NCBI GenBank assembly: GCA_036346225.1
Contig: JARFIW010000995.1
Coordinates: forward strand, 3,619,216 to 3,683,215
DNA length: 64,000 nt
Source: Platerodrilus igneus
Taxonomy: Eukaryota > Arthropoda > Insecta > Coleoptera > Lycidae
Reading direction: 5' to 3'
This document shows, in pieces, positions 45,270 through 57,766 of this stretch; the stretch's first letter is position 1, and each line of letters begins with the position of its first letter. The translations under genes were made by a program, and so were the position numbers. Below the pieces are notes generated by a model. It ran no database searches. It worked only from the letters and a program-made list of their open reading frames with translations, and was not told the DNA's origin.

Positions 45270-48200
45270 TGTTTACAGAAAAATAAAAAAAAACACAACG
45301 AAGGAGCTACATAAATCCGTAATATAAGCTCTAACCGAATCAACTCCACCACCGATAGCAATATCCAAACTTGACGGTGTAAATGATTTTCTGTTAAGGC
45401 TTGGGAAGGGTTTGAAACCATTACCATATAAGCAACGATTCACGAAACAGGAGAAAAGCTATAAATACATATTAAGATTTATTCTATTATTCATAACATG
45501 TTAATAGAATTGAATTAAAATTAAATTAGTTTTATAATTTTTAAAAGCGACAAGTCTGAAAGTAGGTGTAATTACTATTTGTGGTTAATCATTAACGCTA
45601 AAAGCGTAGAATTACTTTTTTATTACTTAACAACTAAGCGAAACTAAAAATCATTTCGTAACGCCTTTTCTCACTGAAGATCAACAGCGTCTGCTGGTTC
45701 AAAATATAAAGGAAATAAATTGCGAATATTTGCAGCATTTTTAGAGTACGAATTGCTCCCCGTACGTCGATTCATTGCAACTGTTTTTACAAGTAGGGTT
45801 ACGATACCATTAAAGTATACACGCGAATTGTTATCAACTTTTTTTATATAAACTTAAAGACGTTATAATCTATATTATTATCGAGATATGGTTGCCAACT
45901 GATTTTAAACATATATTTAGGTTGTTAAGAAAAAAAAATAAAAAAAAAGCTAAAATTACTTAATTGCAATCCTAAAATAAGTTTTCACATTCATAATAGA
46001 TTTTTAGTTCCATATAAGAAACAATAAACGATCCGTCATTTTCTATTAATTCTGTTGCAAGAACAAATGAAATACCTCAGGTGTTTGTAATCTTGTTATA
46101 AACGTCAAAGTAATCGTTTAAAATGGCATTTTATCATTAGAAATTCTAAATAAATGTTATTATTCTTAAATGCGTCAAGGTTTTCCAAGTTGTTCTATAA
46201 ACACGGCTCGAGGCCATCCTTTTCTATTAAACATCTGTCTTCTTTGATGTAAATTCTGTGTAGATAAGGTTTTCCAAATTGAATCGTTCTCATGAACCGT
46301 AATAATATCTTCACTTCCATTCCATTTGTCGAAATGTTCGCAATGGGGTCGTTAATGGTAAAACTCAGTCTAAGAAGTAAGATAGTGCTTTAATCTGTTT
46401 TTTACCGCAAAACCTAAGGACTATAATACCGCTTTCCCCTTCAGAAATATCGACGTGAAATAGTTTGTTTTGTTACGTGAAAATGGATCACTAATACCAA
46501 TCAATGTTTATTGTTTGAGCCTAGTTAAATTCTGTACCACAGAAGAATAGTTCCGTTAGGGTGGCTTTCTACAACTTGCTATTAAGGGTGAGTTATTTAT
46601 TTGCCGAATTCGTCAATAAATTCATTAAAAATAAATAAAATAAAATAAAATAAATAAATCAGACAGGTTTTGTACATTTATGATTTATTTCTTTTGTGTA
46701 ATAGTGCATGGACACTCTACTTATTGAATTTATGCACATCTGGCCAATATATAATTCATAGAATCCAGTGATAAGTATGGATAAAATAAATGCTATTGCT
46801 TAAGTGCTTCTATGAGTGTAATTAACCTTGTTTAAAATTATAAAGAAATTAAGACTGTTAAGTATCAACACATATATTAACTGAAAATTATTTCTGATTT
46901 ATTCTGACAGATAATTATTATTATTAATTTTTTATATTTATATTGTTAATCTTGGACAATTTAAATAAAAAAGCCTGTAAAGCAAATAGGCACTGTAAAT
47001 ATCATTAACATAATTATGATATTTTTTATGTCATCCTTTGAATACTGACTAAATGACTCACATACATAAAAAATAAGTTTGTAATAAAATCTTTCAAATT
47101 AGTAAAATTAAACTACGTTAAATAGTTATCGTGTATAAGCAAGTACATGACTATATTATTCATAATGCAAATTCATAAAGCTTTTGTTAGATGCACAATT
47201 TTATAAAGCATAATTTTGATATAAAGCAACGTTTGAAAATTTAAATTCATAATTAAATGTTATCACATTGATGTTAGTTTCCATGGGTTCAAACTACCAA
47301 GGTTAGGTTTGTACATGACGTTAAACGTCGAACAGATGATTGCCTCGACAAATGGAAATCACTTACCACCTTGACCTCAGGGCATGGCTGCTCGCACCAA
47401 TTAACAAATAAGTTCAACCCACATGTGGACTTCTAACATTGAACAAACACATGAAGAAGCAGTTGTCTACATCGTTATAACAACGCCTCGTAAACTAGAA
47501 CCACATTGTAAGTTTCCAATGCGTAATCGTTTTATACGCAATTAAATTAACTTCTTCTGACAACCATTAATCAGCTCTAAGTGTTGCTTCCGAATTAAAA
47601 CAAAATTTCCATGTTGAAATATGAGGAACGTATATATCTTATACGCAGTAAAAATTTAACAGTCTCGCACGACCATTATTGCTTCAGTTATTAAGTGGTA
47701 TTTCTCCCGTACTTTAGTGTTGCGCATGATGAATTTCTAAGCATTTAGATCGATGGATTGATTGAAACTAAATTGCGACTCGCAAGTCAGCTTTGGATAT
47801 GAATTTAACCATATTGACGTTAGAATGATCAAAAGCCGACCGATTCGACTCGTCGACAACAACCTTAACAAGCAGGTGCGCGAAAGTGCGCTATTTGATA
47901 TCACGTTGAAGATACTTTGTAGAAATTTTACAATACAAACTGGACATTTATAACTATGCGCTTTATTTACAATATAATCAAAATAAAGAAGAACAAAATT
48001 GGGGTGTTTAGAAATTATGATACTTTGTTTTGTATTAATTGTAGAAATACGATTTATATTGAATTATAAAAGTAAATTTAAAAATTTTATAACACAACAC
48101 ATAATTTTTATGCGTTAATTTAGAAGAGGGAAAATGAACTGTTACAACAGCCTCCCTTAAAACTTGAAACATCAATGCCCTCGCTAACCGAGCTAGTAGT

Positions 48201-49249
48201 AAAAATACCATCATTTCAGTCCATAGGATTCTTTTCGTAAAACAATTATTATATTTAAAATTTCATTTTTTTCAGTTTCAAATATTTTGTTAAAAGAAAA
48301 TAACCTAAGTCAAATTCGTATTTAAAATTTATAACAATTAGAGCTTTCTTCTGTATGTCCTTCTCATTTGCGAGAGGCCTTAATAAAGAAATTATGTTAA
48401 AGATTTCTTTGTGTAAAATTTGCAACAAATTTCTTTTGTATAAAAGTAGAAAAACTACTTAGTATTCTTCTTTTATAAATTAAAGTTTAGCTAATTCATT
48501 TTATGGAAAAACCTAAACCTGTAAATGATATGTCAGATCTAACAAATCTAACAATCATTTAATATCAGTTCGTGAAGAGTGAAGAATTCAGTAAATTAGT
48601 AATTTTATTGTTTGTCATTTAAATTAATAAAAGAGTTATATTTTACATGTGATTTTGTGTTTAAATATCGTTCCAGGTATATATATATTCTAATAAAAAG
48701 CGAATTGGTTCGTGTGTCTAGTCGTTTCGTTTTTGAGACCTTCCCAATCTTTGACTATGTTAGCGTAGCAGTAGTTTTTTCTTTATCTTCTCTTGTTTGT
48801 TACCACATAAATTCGGATGAGTTTGCACGTTACTATTGATTTCGTGCTTTTCTTCCTAACCCGCTTGTTTTACGGGTTACAAACGATAAACAATTGAAAT
48901 TTAGTACCGGTATACAAAAGAAAACATAAAAATTTTTTATGCGCAAACGAAATAAAATTAGTCCCTATACCAAATACGAAATAATAAATAGTAGGTAAAA
49001 AGAAGTTACAGGAATTCACGGTTTAAGTCCGGCATGTCCAAAGTTCCTATAGCAGCCAAGCGAGAAACGACAGAGGATAAAATTTAGAAAAAATTATAAA
49101 AACGTCTTTATTAAAATTAGGAAGGCACCGAAGCTAAATAAATTAAAAAATTATTTAAGAAAATACAACAAAAAAAAAATTCCCCTAGCCACATTTACGC
49201 ATACCGAGAAATGGAGGCCAACTTTAATCTATTTGAAGCAAAAATTTTA
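45270..49249. other. Non-coding, no gene recognised
   Basis: Very AT-rich sequence. An AAATA-rich simple repeat lies at about 46628-46660. Short frames (47762-47953, 48612-48839) lack any motif. Confidence 0.45.
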
Positions 49250-49526
49250 TTCTTAACCATCCTCTCTAGTCTTTACGCTCGAACGAGTCCCGCCATAGGC
49301 TTTTTGAGGTTAGGTTACTGTTGGAAATAGATATTATTATTAAAAAACACAAAAATCTTAACACGCATATCAGAACAGTCTTGTTTTTTTTTGTTGCTAA
49401 AACTATTGCAGACTGTTCTGATATGCGTGTTAAGTGATTTGTGTTTTTTAATAATAATATCTATTTCTAACAGTAACCTAAACGGGGACTCGTTCGAGCG
49501 TAAAGACTCGGAAGGATGGTAAAGAA
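49250..49526. repeat. 277-bp foldback element (long hairpin)
   Basis: Arms 49250-49380 and 49411-49526 are inverted copies around a 30-base loop. The inner ~65 bases are nearly perfect (GACTGTTCTGATATGCGTGT paired with its complement). The outer parts share TTTACGCTCGAACGAGTCC, with an extra ~15 bases in the left arm. Ends read TTCTTAACCATCC and its near complement. It is a MITE or foldback element; the transcript would form a long double-stranded RNA. No clear duplication was seen at the ends. Confidence 0.8.
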
Positions 49527-50059
49527 ACAAATTACTGCATTCAGACACCATAGGGTGAAACGTGATAGGTTCAAAACAAACAATCAAAAACCAAATAAAC
49601 AAAGTCCCTAAAATATTACATATGTATCAATAAAGAAATATTAAAAATGAAAACGTAATACAAAAAATACGTGATACTAAAAATTATTTTGGTCTGTTTT
49701 CCAGGAATTGGCGACTGTTTTGAATCTTTTGTTATTAGAATTACGTATTGGAAATTGTACAACCTGTTTTTATAAAACGCGGGTTTTTACATTTTGTAAA
49801 TACTGGCAAATACAGCTAGCTATTCGTACCAATTTTTGAGAACACTTGAGACATAAATAACCAAACAAATTTTCCACTGATTATGTTTAGTTGCTTTTGA
49901 TAGTATTCCTGTATAAATGCAATTTTTATTTGTTACTGTTTATAATCCTAAAACTAAATTATATAAAACATAATTGGCCATATATTATAACCGAAGTTAA
50001 CGGGTGTTTGACACAACTACTTTTGTTTTGGTTAAATTGAGGTTAGGATAGTTGCATTT

Positions 50060-50108
50060 GTAAGTATTAAAAAAATTCTTTTTATATATAACTTACAAAA
50101 TGTTTTAG
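50060..50108 (+). other. Probable 49-bp intron in the SMIM8 5' UTR
   Basis: A consensus donor (GTAAGTATT at 50060) and an acceptor (TTTTAG ending at 50108) lie just before the SMIM8 ATG. The size fits the other small introns here (49-122 bp). Confidence 0.5.
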
Positions 50109-50117
50109 GTGTCGGAC

Positions 50118-50431
50118 ATGGCAGATCAAAAAGATCCCTCTCCAGGAGATGGCATTAAATCGTTAAGAACGTCTAAACTTTTTAAAGCTGCTAACTTTGA
50201 ATTATATGTTAAACCAGTTAAGTACCCAAAACAATATTACTGAATATCCTTGTTAACATTTGCTATTTTCTTTAGAATGCAGTTATTATGGGTATTGGCT
50301 TAGTCGCAATAGCTGGATGTGCTGCCTACATTGCTTATATGCGAAGTAAATATGAAAAATTAGGTTATTATTCTGCTGTTAAGGAAGATGGTTCAGAACA
50401 GTTTACGAAAAAGATCTCGAAGTGGGATTGA
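50118..50431 (+). CDS. SMIM8: SMIM8 (small integral membrane protein 8), two coding exons
   Basis: Coding exons 50118-50216 and 50276-50431 join in phase 0 across a 59-bp intron (GTTAAG donor, TTCTTTAG acceptor) and encode 84 residues. The N-terminal 33 residues are soluble, with LRTSKLFKAANFELYVKP matching the conserved SMIM8 block before the membrane. Residues 35-55 (AVIMGIGLVAIAGCAAYIAY) form a single transmembrane helix. The tail ends KKISKWD, matching the family's terminal K-x-S-K-W-D. The length is close to vertebrate SMIM8 (about 97 residues). The protein is a small single-pass membrane protein whose molecular role is not established. The ATG is the first after the UTR acceptor. No defects were seen. 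Confidence 0.93.
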
Positions 50432-51357
50432 CCGTACAATAATTTAAATATTTTACATTGCTGTGATTTATATTATGGAAATTTGTAGTATGGAGTTTGT
50501 AAATAATATGTTTGATAGTACATATATTATTTATACTAGATATTAGGTTTTGTTTGACTGGCTTTTAAGTTTTTAGGTTGTATACAATGTTTACGTGTTC
50601 AAAACATCTTCAGATGGCACATGTGCTGTTAAATGCCTACAAGAGGAAAATATAGAACATTGAAGAAACGCTGAACTTAAAAAATCTGAAGGATTTAACC
50701 AAATATCACTGTTCTCTGGTTTTAATTTTTCTATTGGTTACTACCTTCATTCAGTAAGTTTCAAATATCAATTATGTTGTTAAGGTTTATCGCCTGCATA
50801 TGGATGAACGATTATGATATCCTAAGTGTGAGGTTCCAGAACGCCTCAATTTGTTTAAACATACATTAATTTGATTGTAAATTTTATTAAAAAAAGACAT
50901 GGATATGCTGAAGCTTCTATACTCTGCACATTTGCTTTATGTTTTTTGAAATGTTGCAGTTTTCATTTAGTTTATACAGGACAGTTTAACATGGGAGATT
51001 TACTTCGAAAACAGTTATATGATTGATACTGTTTTATATCCCCTATTGAAGTACAACACTTATTAATAGTTCAGTTGTAAAGTTTAAAAAAGTTGTGCAG
51101 GCCCATTTTATCTGTATAACAAAGACTGATTAGATAGAGCTATAACTTTTTTTATTGGAAGATGCTGTCAGTTTTTAAATTCCTTAGAGCATAATTTTTA
51201 AATTAAAAAAGAAATGCACTCATCACATATATTTTAGGATAGACATTCTACTTGTGTAACGCATCGAAAACATAAAAACATTTATAGAAAGATAAAGAAA
51301 CCGATTTTATTAGTTGAAAGCAGTTAATACATTGTTTAATTCGTTTTCATTTATATA
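50432..51357. other. SMIM8 3' flank, no further gene
   Basis: AT-rich sequence between SMIM8 and the hAT element. It probably contains the SMIM8 3' UTR, but no canonical AATAAA close to the stop was recognised. Confidence 0.4.
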
Positions 51358-51365
51358 GTGAGCAA

Positions 51366-54300
51366 TAGTGATGAGCTAATCGGCGTCTTCTCGATCACCG
51401 GTGAAACAGCGACAGTGACTGTTGGTAACCGGTTACTTTTAACAGTTACCTAAGTCGCCGCTACCGCAATTTTTAGTATTATGTAAATGTATAAGGATGC
51501 CAATGAACTTGGTATAGCTGTAGCAGTTATTTATTATACTTATCAACTGAAATATCTATAAAATAGGTGTTTTGCTTTATACTTGCTGACACTAGAGTTT
51601 CTAAATAAAAAGTACTGTGGTTTTAATTTTTAATTCTTATATTACATTTACACATCAATTGGAATATAAATATTTACATTCACAAACTATCAAAAAGTAT
51701 TAGAATAAAAACGAAAATGTTTTTATTATTAATATATAATATTACGTACTTTCAAAAAACAATGATATTCTTATTTATATAGCTATATCAATTTATATTA
51801 GTCTTTCATTATTTTGAAGAAAAAGAAGCATCCTTGCTTTACTGACTTTAAGTCGCCCCGCTTTCGAAAATAATCTTTCACAAGGCTTGGAAGTGACTAA
51901 TGCACAGAATCTTTCTTGAAATATTTCACTTAATACCGATGATAAAATGTATGCTCCAACCACCATTTGCAGGGATTTTCATTTCTAGTTAGTAATTCAT
52001 CTTCAATGTACCTTTGTACTTCAATTATTGTATGTGAAGTGGCAGATAACTTAGGTTTAGCAGTAATTGCTACAGTTTTTTTAAAACTACCCCACACTGA
52101 CAGTTCTTCATCCGAGTCACTTTCAATATTATCAGGTTGTTCTTTCATTGTAATATCAATTTCCATTTTTTTTTATTTTCCAAAATTTTGCTAGTTACTA
52201 AACCAATTATAGTTATCATTACAGTATCGCCAATTTTTTCATCAGAAAACGCTAACATTTTAAACCTGGGATCAACAAAAGTGCACACTGTTAAGGTATT
52301 GCTGTGTTCTACATTTGCAAATCTTTCATATACACCTGAATTTAATTTGGCAACAATTTGTGCTACATCTGGATGAAAATTCTTCTTAATAAGGAATCAC
52401 TAGTGATGCAGTTGCGTACTTTTCCCCACTAGTAATCTTTGTTATGGTTTCAAATGTCTTAAGCACACGACACAATTCTTCACAAATTTTCCATTCTTCT
52501 GATTTTAAAATTGGCAATTCTTTTTCAATTATCGCAATTGCAGCTTGGATGTGTTTGTTCTTCTAATTCAACAAACCTTTTTATCATATAAAATGTGGAA
52601 TTCCATCTAGTGGATACATCTTGCAACAATTTTAAAGGTTCTTTACCAGAATTCTTTTGTTGTGTTATTAATTTTTGGTTTGCCAATGTACTCCGGGTCT
52701 TAAGTGACCTACAATTGTTTTTATATTATTTATTAATGCAGAAATGGAATATGATGTGTTTAAAGCATCCGTTACCACTACATTTAATGAATGCGCAAAA
52801 CAATCAAAATGCTTCCAACCAAGTTCATTTGCAATAGCATTTTCTAAATTTCTTGCGTTATCAGACACCGCCAAAATAATTTTATTTTGTAGATTCCATT
52901 CGCATACAATTTCACCTAAAGCTTGTGCTAAATTAACGCTGGTGTGACTTAGAATCACTACTTTGCAGTCTAATAATACATATTTTATATCGAAGTCTTC
53001 GTCAATAAAATGAGCGGTGAAGCACTTGTAGCTTTCTGTATTTATAGAGACCAACAGTCTGTAGTTAGACACACTTTTTTGACATTTGCCAATATGCCAC
53101 GGCACTTTAAAACATTCTTCATACCTAGCTGGTATTAATGGTTTTGAAATTGTATGTCTACTAGGAATTTCATAAGATGGATTTAAAATTTTTACAAATT
53201 GTTTAAAACCCGAATCTTCCACCATACGGAATGGTTGAAAATCTACAAAGAACATACGTAACAATTGATCGGTAATTTTTTTTATTTGCGGATACTTCTA
53301 ATTTTTTTGGTATAAATGCAGTGATTGTTGATTGCTTTTGTGTAGTACTTGTATTGATGTTGAAGGCGGTGTGCTTGTGTTTGTGGATACAGCCAAATAC
53401 TTACCGATGACGTTGTTGAAGTTGCATTATTTGGGATTGATTCATCGTCTATTATCGGTACCATTTCATTTTTAAGATTTACTATGTTTGTGTTTCTGTA
53501 TGATTCAATTTGAATAGTAGGATGATTTGTTCTCATATGTTTTCTCATGTTAGAATTGGTCGTTTTATACGATAACCTTTTTTTTTGCAAATATTACACT
53601 TTATGTAATAATCGGTGTCCGGTGTAAAGAAATTGCACATTTCACTGGGTTTTTGCCTTTTTGACATTTTAACGTTTAGATAAACTAAATTAACTTATTA
53701 TATGTGCACATTAAACTTTAAACTATATATTTACTTTACATCTACATATATATAGTTCAGAAGTATAGATTCAAAAACTTTGGCAACTTCGATGCTTACT
53801 TGTGCTCAAAACCTCAAATAAACGTTAAAATTGAAATGCTATTGAACAATGAAAAAGCAGAATGCACAGGACCACATGAAACAAAAGTGATGACAAAACA
53901 ACCCTCTGAAGGAAAGATAGAATTAAACTAGTCTTTTATTTAATATGATTTATTATTTCCGATGTTGACAAATAAAACATTATTTTCCTTTCATCCATAT
54001 AATCCTGGAATAGTTATTATGTAATAATATAACACACCAGCTGAAATAATATTGTCATTAAGATATAATCTAGTTTATTATTTTAAAGATTCAAATCCTT
54101 CAAACAATATTCCAAATGATGAGCTATCACAATAGCGATAGTTTAGAACTCTAGTGACCATCATTATATCTAATCATAGAATACAACAATCCTGTTGCTT
54201 ATTATCTGTTTCCACTCTTCTGTGCTTACAATATCACTATACTTAAAAATTTTCATCTTAACAAAACAATAGCGCTCATATATTCTGTTATTAAATAAGC

Positions 54301-54579
54301 AAGAGCATTGATTTGAGAATCCAAATTTCATACAAGCTAGAGCAACCGGTATCTAAACTATCTAATGATTTACCGCTTTCTCTTTCTGATCCAGGTTACC
54401 GCTCCGCACTGGTCGGCGCTTGTCGTGCGCTAGCACTATCATAATCGTAAAGTTTGAGTAGTGGTTTATGGTTTGTTATAAACAATGACTTAGGTCACTG
54501 TCTCAAGAAAAATCGTATCACCAGTTACCGTTAAAGTCGCCGGCATAAGTCATCGGTATTAAAATATCGCTCATCACTA
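51366..54579 (-). mobile_element. Complete-ended hAT transposon with 8-bp TSD
   Basis: Perfect 11-bp terminal inverted repeats (TAGTGATGAGC at 51366-51376, GCTCATCACTA at 54569-54579) are bracketed by a perfect 8-bp duplication GTGAGCAA (51358-51365 and 54580-54587), the hAT hallmark. Subterminal copies of GGCGACTT-AGGTAACTG-type sequence occur at both ends (about 51440-51470 and 54520-54545), probably transposase-binding sites. The transposase gene runs on the minus strand but is broken. The 3.2-kb element could only move if a functional enzyme were supplied by another copy. Confidence 0.93.
51793..53667 (-). pseudogene. hAT transposase, BED-finger type, several frameshifts
   Basis: From the ATG at 53667 (MSKRQKPSE) the domains are: a BED zinc finger (CNICKK, frameshift at about 53590, then NSNMRKHMRTNHP); a linker; the 198-codon frame 53264-52668 with FFVDFQPFRMVEDSGF, the catalytic-core start, then ILAVSDNARNLENAI (second catalytic Asp position; usual form T-D-N-A-x-N-M) and ELGWKHFDCFAHSLNVVV; a broken helical insertion (52170-52660); and the C-terminal dimerisation block with NPCKWWLEH, KPCERLFSKAGRL and a stop near 51793. 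At least three frameshifts separate these. It belongs to the ZBED-like hAT group. The enzyme would cut at the terminal repeats. Confidence 0.88.
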
Positions 54580-54587
54580 GTGAGCAA

Positions 54588-55750
54588 TTTGATTGTGACA
54601 CACGTAAAACTCCCAATCAAATCTGCCTTCTATTATTTCAGCATCTATACAAAGTTGACAAGAATACAGAAAAATAATGTTTTAAATAGAATAGTGGGGC
54701 AGAAAACATTCACTCTTAAGATTATTTAATTAATATTTCAAATTTTTTTTACAAAAGCAACACCATTTATATATTGGTGAAGACTATGTGGTTTACTGAA
54801 TTTTCTAGTATTTAATGGTGAAATATTAAAAATTTATATACTTAATTTATGACAATACATAAAGTGACACTTTTGCTAAGTAGTACAAGTCACATATCGT
54901 CTTTGATTAAAACTCACATTAAGTACTTGTCACATAATGTAAAATTATTCGTTTCATACGAACTAGATTTTGAAGTCGCCAATTTCAAAGAGATAGAGTT
55001 TAGAAAAACTGAAGTACGATATCATGTAACTTGTGTCTTCATACTTTGCATTGCATTTTACTTCCTGTGCAAATATTTCAGTTATTGATTGCATAAAATA
55101 AAGTTTACTAACTATTTAAGTAAATAACTATCAATTACTTTTAATTTTTGTTTACACAATCGAATTTAGTTTACTCCCCTACATAGCAAAGTGTTTGTGT
55201 GACTGATACAATGCAAATTTACACCACGTAAAGTACCCAGTGCGACCGCTTCACGATCACATGAAATGATGCCCCTTGTACCGTTTGCATAATTCTGATT
55301 TTAGGAGTTGGCTGTAAAGGACTCATTTATATCATCATACGTATTAAGAAAGATGCTAATATCAGCCATAGTTTTATGCTACATTGCACATGCCGTACGT
55401 CATAATTCTAGACCAACATGCAAAATAATTTTCTGCTTACATCTAAGTATAGTTAATTATTAATAAATGCCAGTAATGTATATAATCTTAAATAATTTAT
55501 AATGTCTTTTGTAGTATTGTATCTACAACAATTTGATTTATTTCAAATAGGAAAGTCCTAATACACACAATATTATCCTATTCTATCATTGTTCGTTTAC
55601 AATAAAACATACGAACTACATGAACAGGGATAATAAAATTTTGAAGACCAATGTTTGCAGATGAAACCATAACACAATTACACTTTACAATTGCATTGAT
55701 CTGTTCTGCGAAATATATTAACACAGTTGCTATTTAAATTTTATAATTGT
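54588..55750. other. Non-coding, no gene recognised
   Basis: The frame 54849-55088 has a hydrophobic end but no family resemblance or splice context. Nothing else was recognised. Confidence 0.4.
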
Positions 55751-55761
55751 ATTAGCCTTCT

Positions 55762-55992
55762 TTAGAGATGCTGGTAGTTAACTATCCACGCCTTTGGAAA
55801 TAAATTACATCGAGGAATATCTAAATTTTGGTTAATCAGGCTTCTGGTGAAATAGTTGTGTATATCATTCTTAAATATTGTAAAGTTGTCCGAATATGAT
55901 GGTAACTTATTATGTAAGAGTTTATATACTAAAATCATTGAATTTTTACAAATTCTGTCTTTCACACACTGGCACTGAAATATTGTTAACAT
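55762..55992 (-). pseudogene. LINE ORF2 C-terminal fragment
   Basis: The 76-codon frame contains LVYKLLHNKLPSY, then IHNYFTRS and LFPKAWIVNYQHL. This is the usual order near the C-terminus of CR1/Jockey-type RT proteins (IYKLLHNKLP, HNYxTR). RT motifs upstream are absent, so it is a short 3' fragment. Exact family unknown. Confidence 0.45.
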
Positions 55993-56712
55993 TAATTATA
56001 TGCCTTATCTAATACTATTCTTGTACATCTCTATTACAATGTCCGCAATATAATGCATTTTTAGTATAGAAAATGATGTCTGTTGTTCCTAACAAACCTA
56101 GATCAGATCCAATATTAGCTCACCTTAAACAACCAATGGGGATATGGCATAAACTTCATAAGAAAACTTCTGAAGGGTGCATGCAGTTTTTATCACATTG
56201 GCAGGGAGCCACTTAAAAAAGTTTCGACAATGTGCAACAATCGAAACTTTTGACATGCATATAAGATTATGGTTCGAAGAAAAGAGTACATCACAAGGAA
56301 TGTGTTCTTAATTAGTATTGAAAAAATTTAATACTGAACACCTTGCAGAGATTGACTACCTACAGTTTGAACAATTTATTACATATTTACAGGTGAGGGT
56401 TTGAAATATTACACACATCACAAACCTTACAATACAAGAACGTCTGAAATATCCCAAACCAAAGTTCTCGGTTATCAGAATTTTTTAGCTACTTAAAGTT
56501 CCACAAATCTGAATCAAAAAATTATATTTCCATAATAGGAACATCAAAATATAGTTTGTTTTCAAATCGTACCTTCTAAGGTAACACTTTTAATAAAATA
56601 CACATCAAAATAAAATTGTACTTTAGATTTTTATGCTAAATATCATAGATCATTTCAAATCAAGCTAGTAATTGAAAAAGGGAAATGTGGAATTACAGAT
56701 AGATTTGAATTA

Positions 56713-56788
56713 GGATAGATAGATACCTGTTGCGGTATTTCAGTAGGAAGAATGTATCATCGGAAGCTTGCAGGTTCAAATCCTATCC
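56713..56788 (+). repeat. tRNA-like sequence (pseudo-tRNA or SINE head)
   Basis: GGATAG at 56713 can pair with CTATCC at the 3' end. A TATTTCAGTAGG A-box-like stretch and an exact B box GGTTCAAATCC (56773-56783) lie between. The arms are too imperfect for a working tRNA. It precedes a dispersed repeat (56835-57125), possibly as one SINE. Confidence 0.4.
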
Positions 56789-56834
56789 ACAACATTATTT
56801 TCCTTACTTTTGAGCAACTTGTAGCTCATCTATA

Positions 56835-57125
56835 GGATAAAAATCACCAATGATGTGATGAGAGAGTATTTTGCGTTAACCAGGATATTAATCACTGGTG
56901 ACGTTTAGTGTGATTCAATTACTATAAGCTTGTGGGTATCGTAACACTAGATGCTTATATAACAATCACAAGTGTACTATTAGGTACTGTTCCCTGGATA
57001 AAAATCGACAAGGAAGGACTGCATTTCTGGTCGATTCGGAACTGTTTATATACGATTTCCCCCTTCCGATTGAAGGCTTGGTTGTCGCGATCAGGGCAAA
57101 TCAGTGTTTTTGTCTGGTAAACAAG
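56835..57125 (+). repeat. GATAAAAATCACC dispersed repeat, copy 1
   Basis: It aligns in the same orientation with 60130-60425. Shared blocks include GATAAAAATCAC, GTGTGATT-AATTA, ATAACAATCACAAG and GTCTGGTAAACAAGTTTT. No coding sequence. Confidence 0.6.
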
Positions 57126-57129
57126 TTTT

Positions 57130-57625
57130 ATGTCAGAACATTTCCTCCCGCTGATGAATTCATTTTGGTCAGGTTGACAGCGAGTGATGCTGACTTGTGC
57201 AGGTCAGGTCTCATGTTGTGAAAATGGATCTTCATTGAACAACTGTAAGAATGCTGAACCAGATAGGTATTTTGTCCTTCGATCCAAGTGATCAGCTATG
57301 GTTCTGTCCATTTGATCTAGAGTTGGAAATTGGCTGTTTGGTTTCTGGTCATTACTAAGTCGCTAACATGGAATTGAGGGACATTGACACAACAGTTGCT
57401 AAAGTTCCTTTCCCGTTGGTCTGTTATTCGGCATCATCTGATTTATATTCCCAGCTTGCTAGTTCGTACCCTAAGATTACTTCGCTAGGAGTGGTGCCGA
57501 TAGCTCCTAAACAATTTGTTCATCAAATTCTTTCACAGGCCCCACGTTTTGACACTAATTGATACCAGGGCGGGTGGTGCTATCTAGCAGAACACACTAC
57601 TGCAACATATAAGTCATGTACACAA
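57130..57625. other. Non-coding, nothing recognised
   Basis: The frame 57368-57562 has no motif. The stretch is not shared with the second copy of the preceding repeat. Confidence 0.35.
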
Positions 57626-57633
57626 GCAAAATA

Positions 57634-57766
57634 GTATATTGTACAACGAGCATGGAATGATGCCCATTTCTCACGAGTATGATAAATTGCAGCACGAGCT
57701 GAAAGCGAGTGCTGCAAATCATACGGAGTGAGAAATGGGCATTCCTTGCGTGTTGTACACTATACT
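57634..57766. repeat. 133-bp palindrome at the left end of the recombinase element
   Basis: GTATATTGTACAACGAGC...TGCAGCAC pairs with GTGCTGCAAATCATAC...GTTGTACACTATAC across a ~13-base loop. Arms share GATGCCCATTTCTCAC (with small indels). It is immediately followed by the TTTTTCTACGACTGT inverted repeat of the recombinase element. Confidence 0.8.
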
